Below, in pieces: positions 6,864 through 13,797 of a stretch of DNA of 14,395 nt (positions are counted from its first letter, which is position 1; each line of letters starts with the position of its first letter). The DNA comes from Planctomycetota bacterium (GTDB taxonomy: Bacteria; Planctomycetota; UBA1135): NCBI GenBank assembly GCA_027623585.1, contig JAQBVK010000028.1, positions 1 through 14,395 of the forward strand, in the 5' to 3' direction. The notes beneath the pieces are model-generated. The model ran no database searches, was not told the origin of the DNA, and saw nothing but the letters and a program-made list of their open reading frames with translations. Position numbers and translations under genes: made by a program.

Positions 6864-8486
6864 ATGGCCGAGCGCAAGCTGATCGGGAAGATCTTCGTCG
6901 ACCTCGGCGTGATCGGGATGGGGCAGTTGCAGGCCGCGCTGGCCGAACAAAAACGCACCGGTGCGCGGCTTGGACAGGTGCTGTTGCTCAAGGGCACGAT
7001 CACCGAGGACGATCTCGGGCGCGCGCTCGCGGTGCAACAAGGCCTCGAATGGTTGCAGGCCGCCGACCTCAAGCCGACCGAGGACGCGCTCGCCTTGCTC
7101 GACCCGGCCACCGCGCGCGCCTTCGGCGCCCTGCCGCTGCGCGTTGTCGACAAGGTGCTGCATATCGCGGTCGCGGATCCGGATTCGCTGCCGCTGCTTG
7201 CCGACCTCGAGTCGATCACCGGCTGCCGCATCAAGGCGGCGTTGTCGTCGCCGTCGGCGCTGCGCGACGTGGTCGAGAAGTCCTACCGGAAACAGGCCGA
7301 AGCCAAGGCTGCGGCGATCTCGGAAGTCAGCGAGTCGGCGCCGATCGTGCGCCTGCTCGAGAGCATCCTCTCGCGCGCGGTTCGCGATCACGCCGCGGAC
7401 GTGCACTTCGAGCCTTATCAAGGCGAGTTCCGCATTCGCATGCGCGCCGACGGCGTGTTGTTCGAGATCGAGCCGCCGCCCGCGCACCTCGCGACCGCGA
7501 TCGTCTCCCGCGTGAAAGTGCTCGCGAATCTCGACATCAGCGAAACGCGGATGCCGCAGGACGGGCGCATCGAGATGAACGTGGACGGCAACCGCATCGA
7601 TTTACGGGTCAGCACGGTGCCGACGCAGGGCGGCGAGAGCGTGGTGCTGCGCGTGCTCGACCGGCGCAACTTGCAGCTCGACATGACCAAACTCGGGCTC
7701 ACCGGCCCGGAACTCGACATCCTGGACAGCTACGCGCGGCTTCCGCACGGAATCGTGCTGGTGACGGGACCGACCGGCAGCGGCAAGACCACCACGCTGT
7801 ATTCGCTTCTGCACCGCGTCAACGATCCGGACAAGAAGATTCTCACCGTCGAAGATCCGGTCGAGTACGACCTCGACGGCATCGTGCAGGTGCCGGTCAA
7901 CGATGAGATCGGGGTCAACTATTCGCGCGTGCTGCGCACCATGCTGCGCCAGGATCCGGACATCATTCTGGTTGGCGAAATCCGTGACCCGGAGACCGCG
8001 CAGATTGCCGTCGAGGCTTCGCTGACCGGCCACCTGGTGCTCTCCACCCTGCACACCAACGACGCTCCTTCGACAGTGACGCGGATGGTGGACCTCGGCG
8101 TGGAACCTTTCCTACTCGCAGCGACCATCGAAGGCATCGTTGCGCAACGCCTGGTGCGACGGGTTTGCGAGAAGTGCAGCGAGGAATACCAGCCCGAGGA
8201 AGAGTGGCTGCTCAAGGCCGGCCTCGTGCGAGCGGAGCCCTTCCGGCGCGGCCGCGGCTGTGATTCCTGCCACTGGACTGGTTACGCGGGCCGCATCGCG
8301 ATCTACGAGATCTTGACCTTGGACGCCGACCTCAAAGAGCAGTTCCTGCGTAACCCCAGCACCCTGGCCTTGCGCGAGCTGGCGCGGAAGCGGAAGATGC
8401 GCACCCTGCGCGAACGCGGTCTCGAGTTGGCGCGCGCGGGCGGCACCACTCTCGAGGAAGTCGTCCGCGGAACCCACTCTGGCTGA
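6864..8486 (+). CDS. pilB: PilB/GspE-type assembly ATPase, copy 2
   Basis: Second full-length extension ATPase, 540 residues. The N-terminal MshEN domain keeps both halves of the repeated pattern: I-G-K-I-F...G-V-I...L-Q-A-A-L-A-E-Q, then R-L-G-Q-V-L-L...G-T-I-T...L-G-R-A-L-A-V-Q-Q. Cyclic-di-GMP binding is therefore plausible, as known for MshE-type domains. The ATPase core has A-A-D-V-H-F-E-P (D179), Walker A G-P-T-G-S-G-K-T (G302-T309), the standard Q-D-P-D-I-I-L-V-G-E-I-R-D Walker B (E372), H397 in T-L-H-T-N-D, and zinc cysteines C435/C438 and C466/C469. All consensus positions are intact, unlike copy 1. It sits 16 bases after pilT and 17 before pilC. I call it pilB because it is nearest to pilC and most canonical. 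GspE is possible. Confidence 0.95.
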   Translation: MAERKLIGKIFVDLGVIGMGQLQAALAEQKRTGARLGQVLLLKGTITEDDLGRALAVQQGLEWLQAADLKPTEDALALLDPATARAFGALPLRVVDKVLHIAVADPDSLPLLADLESITGCRIKAALSSPSALRDVVEKSYRKQAEAKAAAISEVSESAPIVRLLESILSRAVRDHAADVHFEPYQGEFRIRMRADGVLFEIEPPPAHLATAIVSRVKVLANLDISETRMPQDGRIEMNVDGNRIDLRVSTVPTQGGESVVLRVLDRRNLQLDMTKLGLTGPELDILDSYARLPHGIVLVTGPTGSGKTTTLYSLLHRVNDPDKKILTVEDPVEYDLDGIVQVPVNDEIGVNYSRVLRTMLRQDPDIILVGEIRDPETAQIAVEASLTGHLVLSTLHTNDAPSTVTRMVDLGVEPFLLAATIEGIVAQRLVRRVCEKCSEEYQPEEEWLLKAGLVRAEPFRRGRGCDSCHWTGYAGRIAIYEILTLDADLKEQFLRNPSTLALRELARKRKMRTLRERGLELARAGGTTLEEVVRGTHSG

Positions 8487-8503
8487 GCACGGCGCAAGCG
8501 AAC

Positions 8504-9643
8504 ATGGCGAGGATTCAACGCAAGGCGCCGACCGCGGCTCGACCGGCCGCACGCGCCGATACCGGCGGCGGCGAGGACACCGTCAAGGTCAAGCGCAAGG
8601 TGCCGCTGAAGGACGTGGTGCGCTTCACGCGCCTGCTCTCCACGCTGACCCAAGCCGGCCTGCCGATCCTGCGCAGCCTGCGCATTCTCGCCGACCAGTG
8701 GCCGGCCGGACGCTTCCGTGACGCGGTGCTCGACACCGGCGACATGGTGGAGGAGGGCCAGACCCTCTCCGATTCGCTGGCGCAGAACCCGGAGGTCTTC
8801 GACGAGCTCTACGTGAACATGGCGCGCGCCGGCGAGGCCGGCGGTGTGTTGGACCAAGTGATGAACCGCTTGGCCGACTTCCAAGAGCGCGCGCAAGAGA
8901 TCCGCGCCAAGACCAAGAGCGCGCTGACCTATCCGACCGTGATCGCGGTGATCGCGGTGACGGTGATCACGGTGTTGATGATCTTCGTGATCCCGACCTT
9001 CGCGGATCTGTTCCGCGACATGAACCTCGAGTTGCCCGCGCTGACCGCGGTGATGATCGCGGTGAGCGAGTTCATGACCAAGTGGTGGTACTTCGTGATC
9101 GGCGTGCCGATCCTGCTCGGCATCCTCCACGGGCTGCTGATGCGCAGGTCCTACGGCTACCGGCGCCGCAATCACGCGCTCCTGCTCAAGCTGCCCTTGA
9201 TCGGCTCGCTGACCGAGCAGTCGCAGGTCTCACGATTCGCGAGCACCTTCGGCACGTTGATCGGCAGCGGCGTGCCGCACCTCGAGTCGTTCAAGATCGT
9301 GCGCGGCGCGCTCACCAACGAGGTCTACCGGGAAACGCTGGAGACGGTGCGGGAAGAGGTGCGGGAAGGGGAGTCGATCGCGGCTTCGCTCGGGTCCAGC
9401 GGTCATTTCGACGACGTGGTGGTCTCGATGGTCGAAGTCGGCGAGGAAACCGGTGAACTCGATCGCATGTGCATGCGCGTCGGATCCTCTTACGAAGAGA
9501 TCTACACACGGCGCCTCAATGACCTGCTCGGCCTGCTCGAGCCGGTCATGCTGGTGATCATGGCGGTGCTAGTCGGCGCGATCGCGTTCTCGCTGTTCCT
9601 GCCGATCTTCAAGTTGCTCGGAGAGTTCGGCAAGGCCCAGTGA
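8504..9643 (+). CDS. pilC: PilC/GspF-type inner-membrane platform protein
   Basis: Inner-membrane platform on which the PilB and PilT motors act to add or remove pilin subunits. It has 379 residues and two T2SSF repeats. The first starts F-T-R-L-L-S-T-L-T-Q-A-G-L-P-I (about residue 40) and the second F-A-S-T-F-G-T-L-I-G-S-G-V-P (about 245). Three membrane helices are visible at about 143-165, 194-212 and 346-368, the usual PilC/GspF topology. The N-terminal 35 residues are Ala/Arg/Lys-rich and probably disordered. The ATG start has only a weak purine-rich sequence upstream, and the gap from the preceding gene is 17 bases. The call is secure at family level. The choice of PilC over GspF rests on pilT in the same operon. 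Confidence 0.95.
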   Translation: MARIQRKAPTAARPAARADTGGGEDTVKVKRKVPLKDVVRFTRLLSTLTQAGLPILRSLRILADQWPAGRFRDAVLDTGDMVEEGQTLSDSLAQNPEVFDELYVNMARAGEAGGVLDQVMNRLADFQERAQEIRAKTKSALTYPTVIAVIAVTVITVLMIFVIPTFADLFRDMNLELPALTAVMIAVSEFMTKWWYFVIGVPILLGILHGLLMRRSYGYRRRNHALLLKLPLIGSLTEQSQVSRFASTFGTLIGSGVPHLESFKIVRGALTNEVYRETLETVREEVREGESIAASLGSSGHFDDVVVSMVEVGEETGELDRMCMRVGSSYEEIYTRRLNDLLGLLEPVMLVIMAVLVGAIAFSLFLPIFKLLGEFGKAQ

Positions 9644-9653
9644 ATCCGCTCCG

Positions 9654-11150
9654 ATGAGCCTTCGCCTGCGTCTCACGCTCGGGCTGGTGCTCGTCAACGC
9701 GGCGGTGCTGGCGGCGGCGTGGACCTGGGCGCGCGACCTCGACCGGCAGGCTGGAATCCGGGAGGCGCTGCGCCGCGACACGCTGCTCGAGGAGGTCGCG
9801 GAGATGGTGCGTGAACGATTCCGCCCGGAGGACGTCGGTAACCTCGCGCGCATGCTCGCGTGGCCGCTGTGGCCCGAGTTCGAGGACGCGATGGTGCTCG
9901 ACACGCGGATCATGAAGGACGCGGAAGGCGGCCCTTTGCCATTCGGCGCCTTCTTGAACCCGAACGGCGCGCGCCGGCGAGCAGTCGACTTCCCACTGCG
10001 CGAGGTCGCGGCCGCGATCGTCCGTGCGACCGCGAGCGGCGAGAACGTTCCCGTCGCCGACGGCGTGGCGGTTCCGATTTACGCGCACCGCCCCTTCGCC
10101 AGCGCGCGCGAGGCCTGGGGCGGCGTTTTCGTGAAGCCCTCGGCGCCTGAGCCGATTCCGCCGTTCTTGCTGCGCGTGATGCTCGCCGGCATCGCGGCGA
10201 CCGCGCTGGGAGCCTTACTGGTCTTCATCGTGGTGGATCGCACCGTCGCGCGCCCAGTGCGCGCCTTGGCGGAGAGCGCGCGCCGCTTCGGCAAAGATCG
10301 TGAAGCTGCGCCCGTCGCCGGACCTTCGAGCGCGCCCGAAGTGCGCGCGCTCACCGAATCCTTCGGCGCCATGATGGAAGAAATTCGCGGCTTCCAACGC
10401 GAGCTCGAACGGCGCGTGCAGGAGGCGACCGCACGGGCTTCCGAAGCCGAGCGCCTCGCCGCGCGGCAAGATCGGCTCGCTGCGCTCGGCATTCTTGCGG
10501 CCGGCATGGCGCACGAGATCAACAGCCCTTTGGCCGGCGCGCTGCATTCCCTGGAAGTGCTGCGCAAGGAAGCCGCGGGCGAGCGCGCCGAACGCTACGG
10601 CGCCCTGATCGAAGAAGCGCTGCAGCGCATTCGGGAACTGGTCCAGCGCCTGCTGTTGATGGCGCCGCAGCACGCGATCGGCGGATCCTGCCGCCCGGCC
10701 GAAGTGGTGGAGGATTTGCGCAGTTTCCTCGCCAGCCGCTTGCAGCGCCATCGCCTCGACTTCACGATCGAGGACGTCGCGCTGCGCGTGCGTGGCGCGC
10801 GCGGCGACTGGTTTCCGCTGCTCCTCAACCTGTTGCAGAACGCGCTCGATGCGCTCGACCAAGCGCCAGGCGTCACCGGCACGGTGCAGGTCACGGTGTG
10901 CGCGACGCCGGGCGGCGGTGCCGAACTGCGCGTACGCGATGACGGACTGGGCGCGCCCGAGGATCTGTTGCCACACCTGTTCGAACCCTTCGTGTCCAGC
11001 AAGGAACCCGGTAAGGGCACCGGTTTGGGCCTCGCGCTCGCGCACGCGACGGTGCGATCACTTGAAGGCAGCATCGAGGCCGGCAATCCGCCCGACGGCG
11101 GCTTCGAGGTGATCGTGCGCGTGCCGCCGCCGGATCCGGAGCTCGCTTGA
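9654..11150 (+). CDS. Two-transmembrane sensor histidine kinase
   Basis: Membrane sensor kinase of 498 residues that would phosphorylate an unknown response regulator. Membrane helices lie at about 5-23 and 173-194, flanking a roughly 150-residue periplasmic sensor domain with no recognised fold. A HAMP-like linker (about 195-250) and a coiled coil rich in Glu, Arg and Ala lead into the H-box M-A-H-E-I-N-S-P with H287. The catalytic domain has the N-box L-L-N-L-L-Q-N-A-L-D (N396), the G1 box R-D-D-G-L-G (D430) and the G2 box G-K-G-T-G-L-G (453-459). This is the NtrB/AtoS-like class. It follows pilC by 10 bases and overlaps the next gene by 4. No response regulator is in the window. PilS normally has six transmembrane segments, so this is not a clear PilS. 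Confidence 0.93.
   Translation: MSLRLRLTLGLVLVNAAVLAAAWTWARDLDRQAGIREALRRDTLLEEVAEMVRERFRPEDVGNLARMLAWPLWPEFEDAMVLDTRIMKDAEGGPLPFGAFLNPNGARRRAVDFPLREVAAAIVRATASGENVPVADGVAVPIYAHRPFASAREAWGGVFVKPSAPEPIPPFLLRVMLAGIAATALGALLVFIVVDRTVARPVRALAESARRFGKDREAAPVAGPSSAPEVRALTESFGAMMEEIRGFQRELERRVQEATARASEAERLAARQDRLAALGILAAGMAHEINSPLAGALHSLEVLRKEAAGERAERYGALIEEALQRIRELVQRLLLMAPQHAIGGSCRPAEVVEDLRSFLASRLQRHRLDFTIEDVALRVRGARGDWFPLLLNLLQNALDALDQAPGVTGTVQVTVCATPGGGAELRVRDDGLGAPEDLLPHLFEPFVSSKEPGKGTGLGLALAHATVRSLEGSIEAGNPPDGGFEVIVRVPPPDPELA
11138..11141 (+). promoter_or_regulatory. Ribosome binding site supporting a TTG start
   Basis: GGAG lies 5 bases before the TTG at 11147, which overlaps the kinase stop as TTGA. 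The arrangement copies the one at 4028-4041. Confidence 0.5.
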
Positions 11151-12370
11151 GTTTGGATCCCGCTCTGATCTCGAGCGCGGCTTTGTTGCTCGGTTCCGCC
11201 ACATTCAGCGGTGCCGAGGCCGCGCTCTTCACGCTGGCCGGCCAACGCACGCGCGCCGCGCACCTGCCACGCGCCGCGCGCAGTTTGATGCAGGATCGCG
11301 CCGGCGTCCTGACCACGATCTTGCTGGCGAACCTGATCCTGAACCTGGCGTTTTTCGCCTCGGTTCACGCCAGCAGCGCCAGCCTCGACGACGGTCCACG
11401 CGCGGCGCTCAACCTCGCCGCGCTCGCGGTGATCTTGCTGTTCGGAGAACTCCTTCCCAAAGTCGTCGCGCACCGCCGTCCGATCGGCGCCGGACGCCTG
11501 CTGTTGCCGCCGGTGCAGTTGCTCCACTTTTTCATCGGTCCTGCGATGCGCGTCATCGCGCGCCGTTTCGGTCCGCCGCCGAGTTCCGATCAGCCGCTGA
11601 GTCCCGAAGCCGCCGAAGCGCTGCTGCGCGGCGAAGAAGTGCCAGGACTCGGCGAGGACGAGCGCGCTTTGGTCCGCCACGTGCTCGAACTCGGCAAACT
11701 CCGCGCCGGCGCCTTGCGGGTGCCGCTGGCGCGCGTGCCGCGCATTCCGTCCAGCGAACCACTCGGTCTGGCGCGCCGCCGTCTCGAGCGCGACGGCGCG
11801 CTCTACGCCGCCGTCGTGAATGCGAACGGCGAGGTGATCGGCGCGCTCGATCTCACGCGCACCTTGCATGGCGCGCGCGTCAGCGACTCGATGCTGCGGG
11901 TGCCCGTGCTCCCCGAAGTCGCGCCCGTCGCCAACGGTCTCGGCATGCTGCGGGATTCCGGCGCGCCCTTCCTGCTGCTGGTGGACGAATACGGCGAAGG
12001 ATCGGGAATCATTCCGCGTGGCCGCTGGGCCGACACCCTGCTCGATCGGATGCCGCGCGGAGGCTCCGGTGCTGCAATCCGTGAGCTCGGCGGCGGCCGC
12101 TTCATGCTCGATGCCACCCTGCCATTGCATGACTTCGAGGATCGCTTCGGCGATCCTGGCGCGCGCGACGTGCGGGTGGACACGATCGGCGGACTGTTCG
12201 CCGATCGTCTCGGCCGCGTCGTCGCCGCCGGCGACCATCTGCGGATCGAGCAGCCCGGCTTCGCGTGTGACCTGTGGGTGGCGTCCGCCAGCGAGACGGG
12301 ACCGGAAACTCTCGAACTCTGGCTGCGACCCGATCCCGCGCACCCGGAAGGGGGGAAGGCAGCATCATGA
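11147..12370 (+). CDS. DUF21/CNNM-type membrane protein with CorC domain
   Basis: Probable divalent-cation transporter of the CNNM/CorC (older name hemolysin C-like) family. Of its 407 residues, about 1-150 are the DUF21 membrane domain. It opens with F-S-G-A-E-A-A-L-F-T-L (20-30), comparable to the family F-S-x-x-E-x-A-L motif, and includes G-E-L-L-P-K (100-105). About 195-310 is a poorly conserved CBS-like pair ending in L-L-V-D-E-Y-G. About 318-395 is a CorC/HlyC-type domain with T-I-G-G-L (346-350) and L-G-R-V-V-A-A-G-D. The glutamate of G-E-x-x-P-K is present; family structures place it near the Mg2+ site. Family members are linked to Mg2+ or Co2+ movement, but the ion here is unknown. 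The protein starts at TTG, overlapping the kinase, and its stop overlaps the next gene (ATGA). Confidence 0.88.
   Translation: MSLDPALISSAALLLGSATFSGAEAALFTLAGQRTRAAHLPRAARSLMQDRAGVLTTILLANLILNLAFFASVHASSASLDDGPRAALNLAALAVILLFGELLPKVVAHRRPIGAGRLLLPPVQLLHFFIGPAMRVIARRFGPPPSSDQPLSPEAAEALLRGEEVPGLGEDERALVRHVLELGKLRAGALRVPLARVPRIPSSEPLGLARRRLERDGALYAAVVNANGEVIGALDLTRTLHGARVSDSMLRVPVLPEVAPVANGLGMLRDSGAPFLLLVDEYGEGSGIIPRGRWADTLLDRMPRGGSGAAIRELGGGRFMLDATLPLHDFEDRFGDPGARDVRVDTIGGLFADRLGRVVAAGDHLRIEQPGFACDLWVASASETGPETLELWLRPDPAHPEGGKAAS
12351..12359 (+). promoter_or_regulatory. Strong ribosome binding site for the second DUF21 gene
   Basis: GGGGGAAGG, an extended purine run, ends 7 bases before the ATG at 12367. 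It selects this start over an earlier in-frame codon at 12274, which lies inside the preceding gene. Confidence 0.6.
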
Positions 12371-13335
12371 GCGCTGAGTGGAGCTTCCTGCTGTTGGGTC
12401 TCGCCATCTCCGCGCTGTGCTCCGGCTCGGAGACCGGGCTCTACGCAATGAATCCGCTGAAGATCCGGCACGCGGCGCGCAGATCGGCAGCGGCGGCGCT
12501 GTTGCTGCGCGTGATCCGTTCGCCCGCCGGGTTCCTCGCCACCTTGTTGGTGGCGAACAACGTCGCCAACGACGCCTTGGTGCAAGCCGCGATTTCCTTG
12601 CTCGAGCGCTACGAAATCGAGGATGCGCCGCTGTGGGCGACGCTCGCGCTGACGCCGGTGGTGTTCCTGCTCTGCGACATGCTGCCCAAGCAATGGATGG
12701 CGGTGCACGCGGAGAGCACGATGCCAGCGCTCTCCTGGCCGCTCGCCGCACTGCGCGTGCTGCTGTTTCCGATCGCGTTGCCCTTGCTGCTGCTCGCGCG
12801 TCTCTTCGAAGGACGCCGCGACGAGGACCCCGTGCTCGGGCGCCAGCAGTGGACCGCGCTGCTGCGCGAAGGCGAGCGTTCGGCGCCGGGAGAAGCGCAA
12901 GTGATGAGCGCCGCATTGCGCGCGCTCGAAGCGCGAGGCCACGGACTCGGTCCCTTTTTGCGCGCCGGAGTGCCGCGCCTCAGTCAATCCGCCGGCCGCG
13001 ATGAGGTCATGCAGGCCATGGCCGCGCACGGCGCGGGCTTCGTGTTGCTCGATCGCGCGACCGATGTTCCGGCCCTGCTCACGGGAGCGCGGATGCTGCA
13101 AGGCGCGAGCGCTCTGGAACCCGCCGCGCTCGCCACGCCCCTGCTGGTGCTGCCGCCGCGCTGCGATCTGGCCGGAGCGCTCGCCGCGATGCGGGTGGCG
13201 GGCGTCGCCCTCGCCTGGATGCCTGCTCCTGTAGGATCCGCGAAAGCAGCCGGCGGCCTGCTCGATCTCGAATATGCTCTCTCCTTGCTGACCGCGCCTC
13301 CCGCCGTTGCGAATCGGCCGGTCCGCCCTGCCTGA
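12367..13335 (+). CDS. Truncated-architecture DUF21/CNNM-type membrane protein
   Basis: A second, divergent DUF21 protein of 322 residues. The membrane domain (about 1-145) has C-S-G-S-E-T-G-L-Y (18-26) in the first helix, V-A-N-N-V-A-N-D (62-69) in the second region, and C-D-M-L-P-K (103-108) where the usual motif is G-E-x-x-P-K, so the acidic residue is Asp rather than Glu. About 195-305 is a weak CBS-like pair with lost detail. There is no CorC/HlyC domain; the chain ends in a short Pro/Arg tail. It overlaps the first DUF21 gene by 4 bases and probably arose from the same family, so the two may pair as a heterodimer. CNNM proteins work as dimers, but pairing here is inferred. It could equally be a regulatory or degenerate copy. 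Confidence 0.85.
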   Translation: MSAEWSFLLLGLAISALCSGSETGLYAMNPLKIRHAARRSAAAALLLRVIRSPAGFLATLLVANNVANDALVQAAISLLERYEIEDAPLWATLALTPVVFLLCDMLPKQWMAVHAESTMPALSWPLAALRVLLFPIALPLLLLARLFEGRRDEDPVLGRQQWTALLREGERSAPGEAQVMSAALRALEARGHGLGPFLRAGVPRLSQSAGRDEVMQAMAAHGAGFVLLDRATDVPALLTGARMLQGASALEPAALATPLLVLPPRCDLAGALAAMRVAGVALAWMPAPVGSAKAAGGLLDLEYALSLLTAPPAVANRPVRPA

Positions 13336-13336
13336 C

Positions 13337-13720
13337 ATGCGCATCGATCCCACCCTGCTCCTCGGCTTGGCTCTGGCCGGCCTCCTCGGCGGCCTCTCCG
13401 CGCGCCTGCTGGACCCGGCCCCGGTGGCCGCCTCCCCGCAGAGCGCCGATGCCGGCTCCCGTTACGTCGCTGCCGTGGGGCCCTACCAAGATGGCGTGTC
13501 CTTGCTGTACGTCCTCGACCAGGAGACTCAACGCCTCGCGGTCTACGAGGCCCGGGGCGGGGCCAAGAACTCCCATCGCGTGGAGTTCGTCGGCGCGCGC
13601 AACATCAGCCTCGACAGCCTGCTGGACGGCTTCAACGACGAGTCCGAGTTCAGCTACCAGACCCTCCGCAAGGACTTCGAGAAGGCTGGCCACGATCTGG
13701 CCGTACCGAGCAAGGACTAG
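13337..13720 (+). CDS. Small single-span membrane protein, unknown function
   Basis: Family not named. It has 127 residues from the ATG at 13337, one base after the previous stop. A hydrophobic segment at about 6-24 (L-L-L-G-L-A-L-A-G-L-L-G-G-L-S) acts as an uncleaved anchor or signal peptide. The exported part has a predicted beta hairpin (L-L-Y-V-L-D-Q-E-T-Q-R-L-A-V-Y-E) followed by a charged helical end with E-F-S-Y-Q-T-L-R-K-D-F-E-K. There are no cysteines and no catalytic motif I can see. It is the last gene of the compact operon; a weak hairpin follows. An in-frame start at 13307 exists but overlaps the preceding gene by 29 bases. The compositional fit with the operon and the clean spacing support a real gene. 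Confidence 0.8.
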   Translation: MRIDPTLLLGLALAGLLGGLSARLLDPAPVAASPQSADAGSRYVAAVGPYQDGVSLLYVLDQETQRLAVYEARGGAKNSHRVEFVGARNISLDSLLDGFNDESEFSYQTLRKDFEKAGHDLAVPSKD

Positions 13721-13727
13721 CCGCTCC

Positions 13728-13749
13728 GGGTGGGTTCACCTGCCCGCCC
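13728..13749 (+). terminator. Weak hairpin after the pilus operon
   Basis: GGGTGGG (13728-13734) can pair with CCCGCCC (13743-13749) around an 8-base loop, with one G-U wobble in the middle. It lies 8 bases after the last operon stop. No T-run follows, so it is not a classic intrinsic terminator. It could instead be a pause or processing site. Confidence 0.35.
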
Positions 13750-13763
13750 CGCGCTTCTAAACT
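13735..13763 (+). promoter_or_regulatory. Candidate promoter for the HTH membrane protein
   Basis: TTCACC (13735-13740) and TAAACT (13758-13763) are separated by 17 bases, and each matches the sigma-70 consensus at four of six positions. TAAACT keeps the T-A...T positions. Transcription would start near 13770, giving a leader of about 28 bases before the GTG at 13798. The -35 lies in the loop of the hairpin at 13728-13749. The match is modest. Confidence 0.35.
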
Positions 13764-13785
13764 GTTGCCGAACCCGAAACGACTC

Positions 13786-13790
13786 AGGAA
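13786..13790 (+). promoter_or_regulatory. Ribosome binding site choosing GTG 13798
   Basis: AGGAA lies 7 bases before the GTG at 13798. It favours this start over a TTG at 13765, which has no such sequence and sits at or before the predicted transcription start. Confidence 0.5.
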
Positions 13791-13797
13791 CCCGACC

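Noticed and set aside
5861..7234. 457-codon open frame on the minus strand across pilT and ATPase 2
   Set aside because: It lies antisense to two strongly conserved ATPase genes. Its translation is Arg/Ala/His-rich low-complexity sequence typical of the shadow frame in high-GC DNA.
9654..11150. PilS, partner of PilR
   Set aside because: Only two membrane helices are visible, against six in PilS, and no NtrC-type regulator follows. Kept as a generic sensor kinase.
10595..12343. 582-codon minus-strand open frame across the kinase and first DUF21 gene
   Set aside because: It is antisense to two well-supported genes, has no domain or signal, and shows the Arg/Gln/Ala-rich composition of a GC-rich shadow frame.
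12274..12366. Upstream start for the second DUF21 protein
   Set aside because: It lies inside the preceding gene. The ATG at 12367 has a strong purine-rich ribosome binding site and begins directly before the first membrane helix.
11147..13335. Hemolysin genes
   Set aside because: DUF21/CorC proteins are often labelled hemolysins by old annotation. The domains indicate CNNM-type transporters, and no toxin feature is seen.
11803..13353. 516-codon minus-strand open frame across the DUF21 pair
   Set aside because: It is a shadow of two genes with clear membrane-domain motifs; its own translation has no recognisable features.
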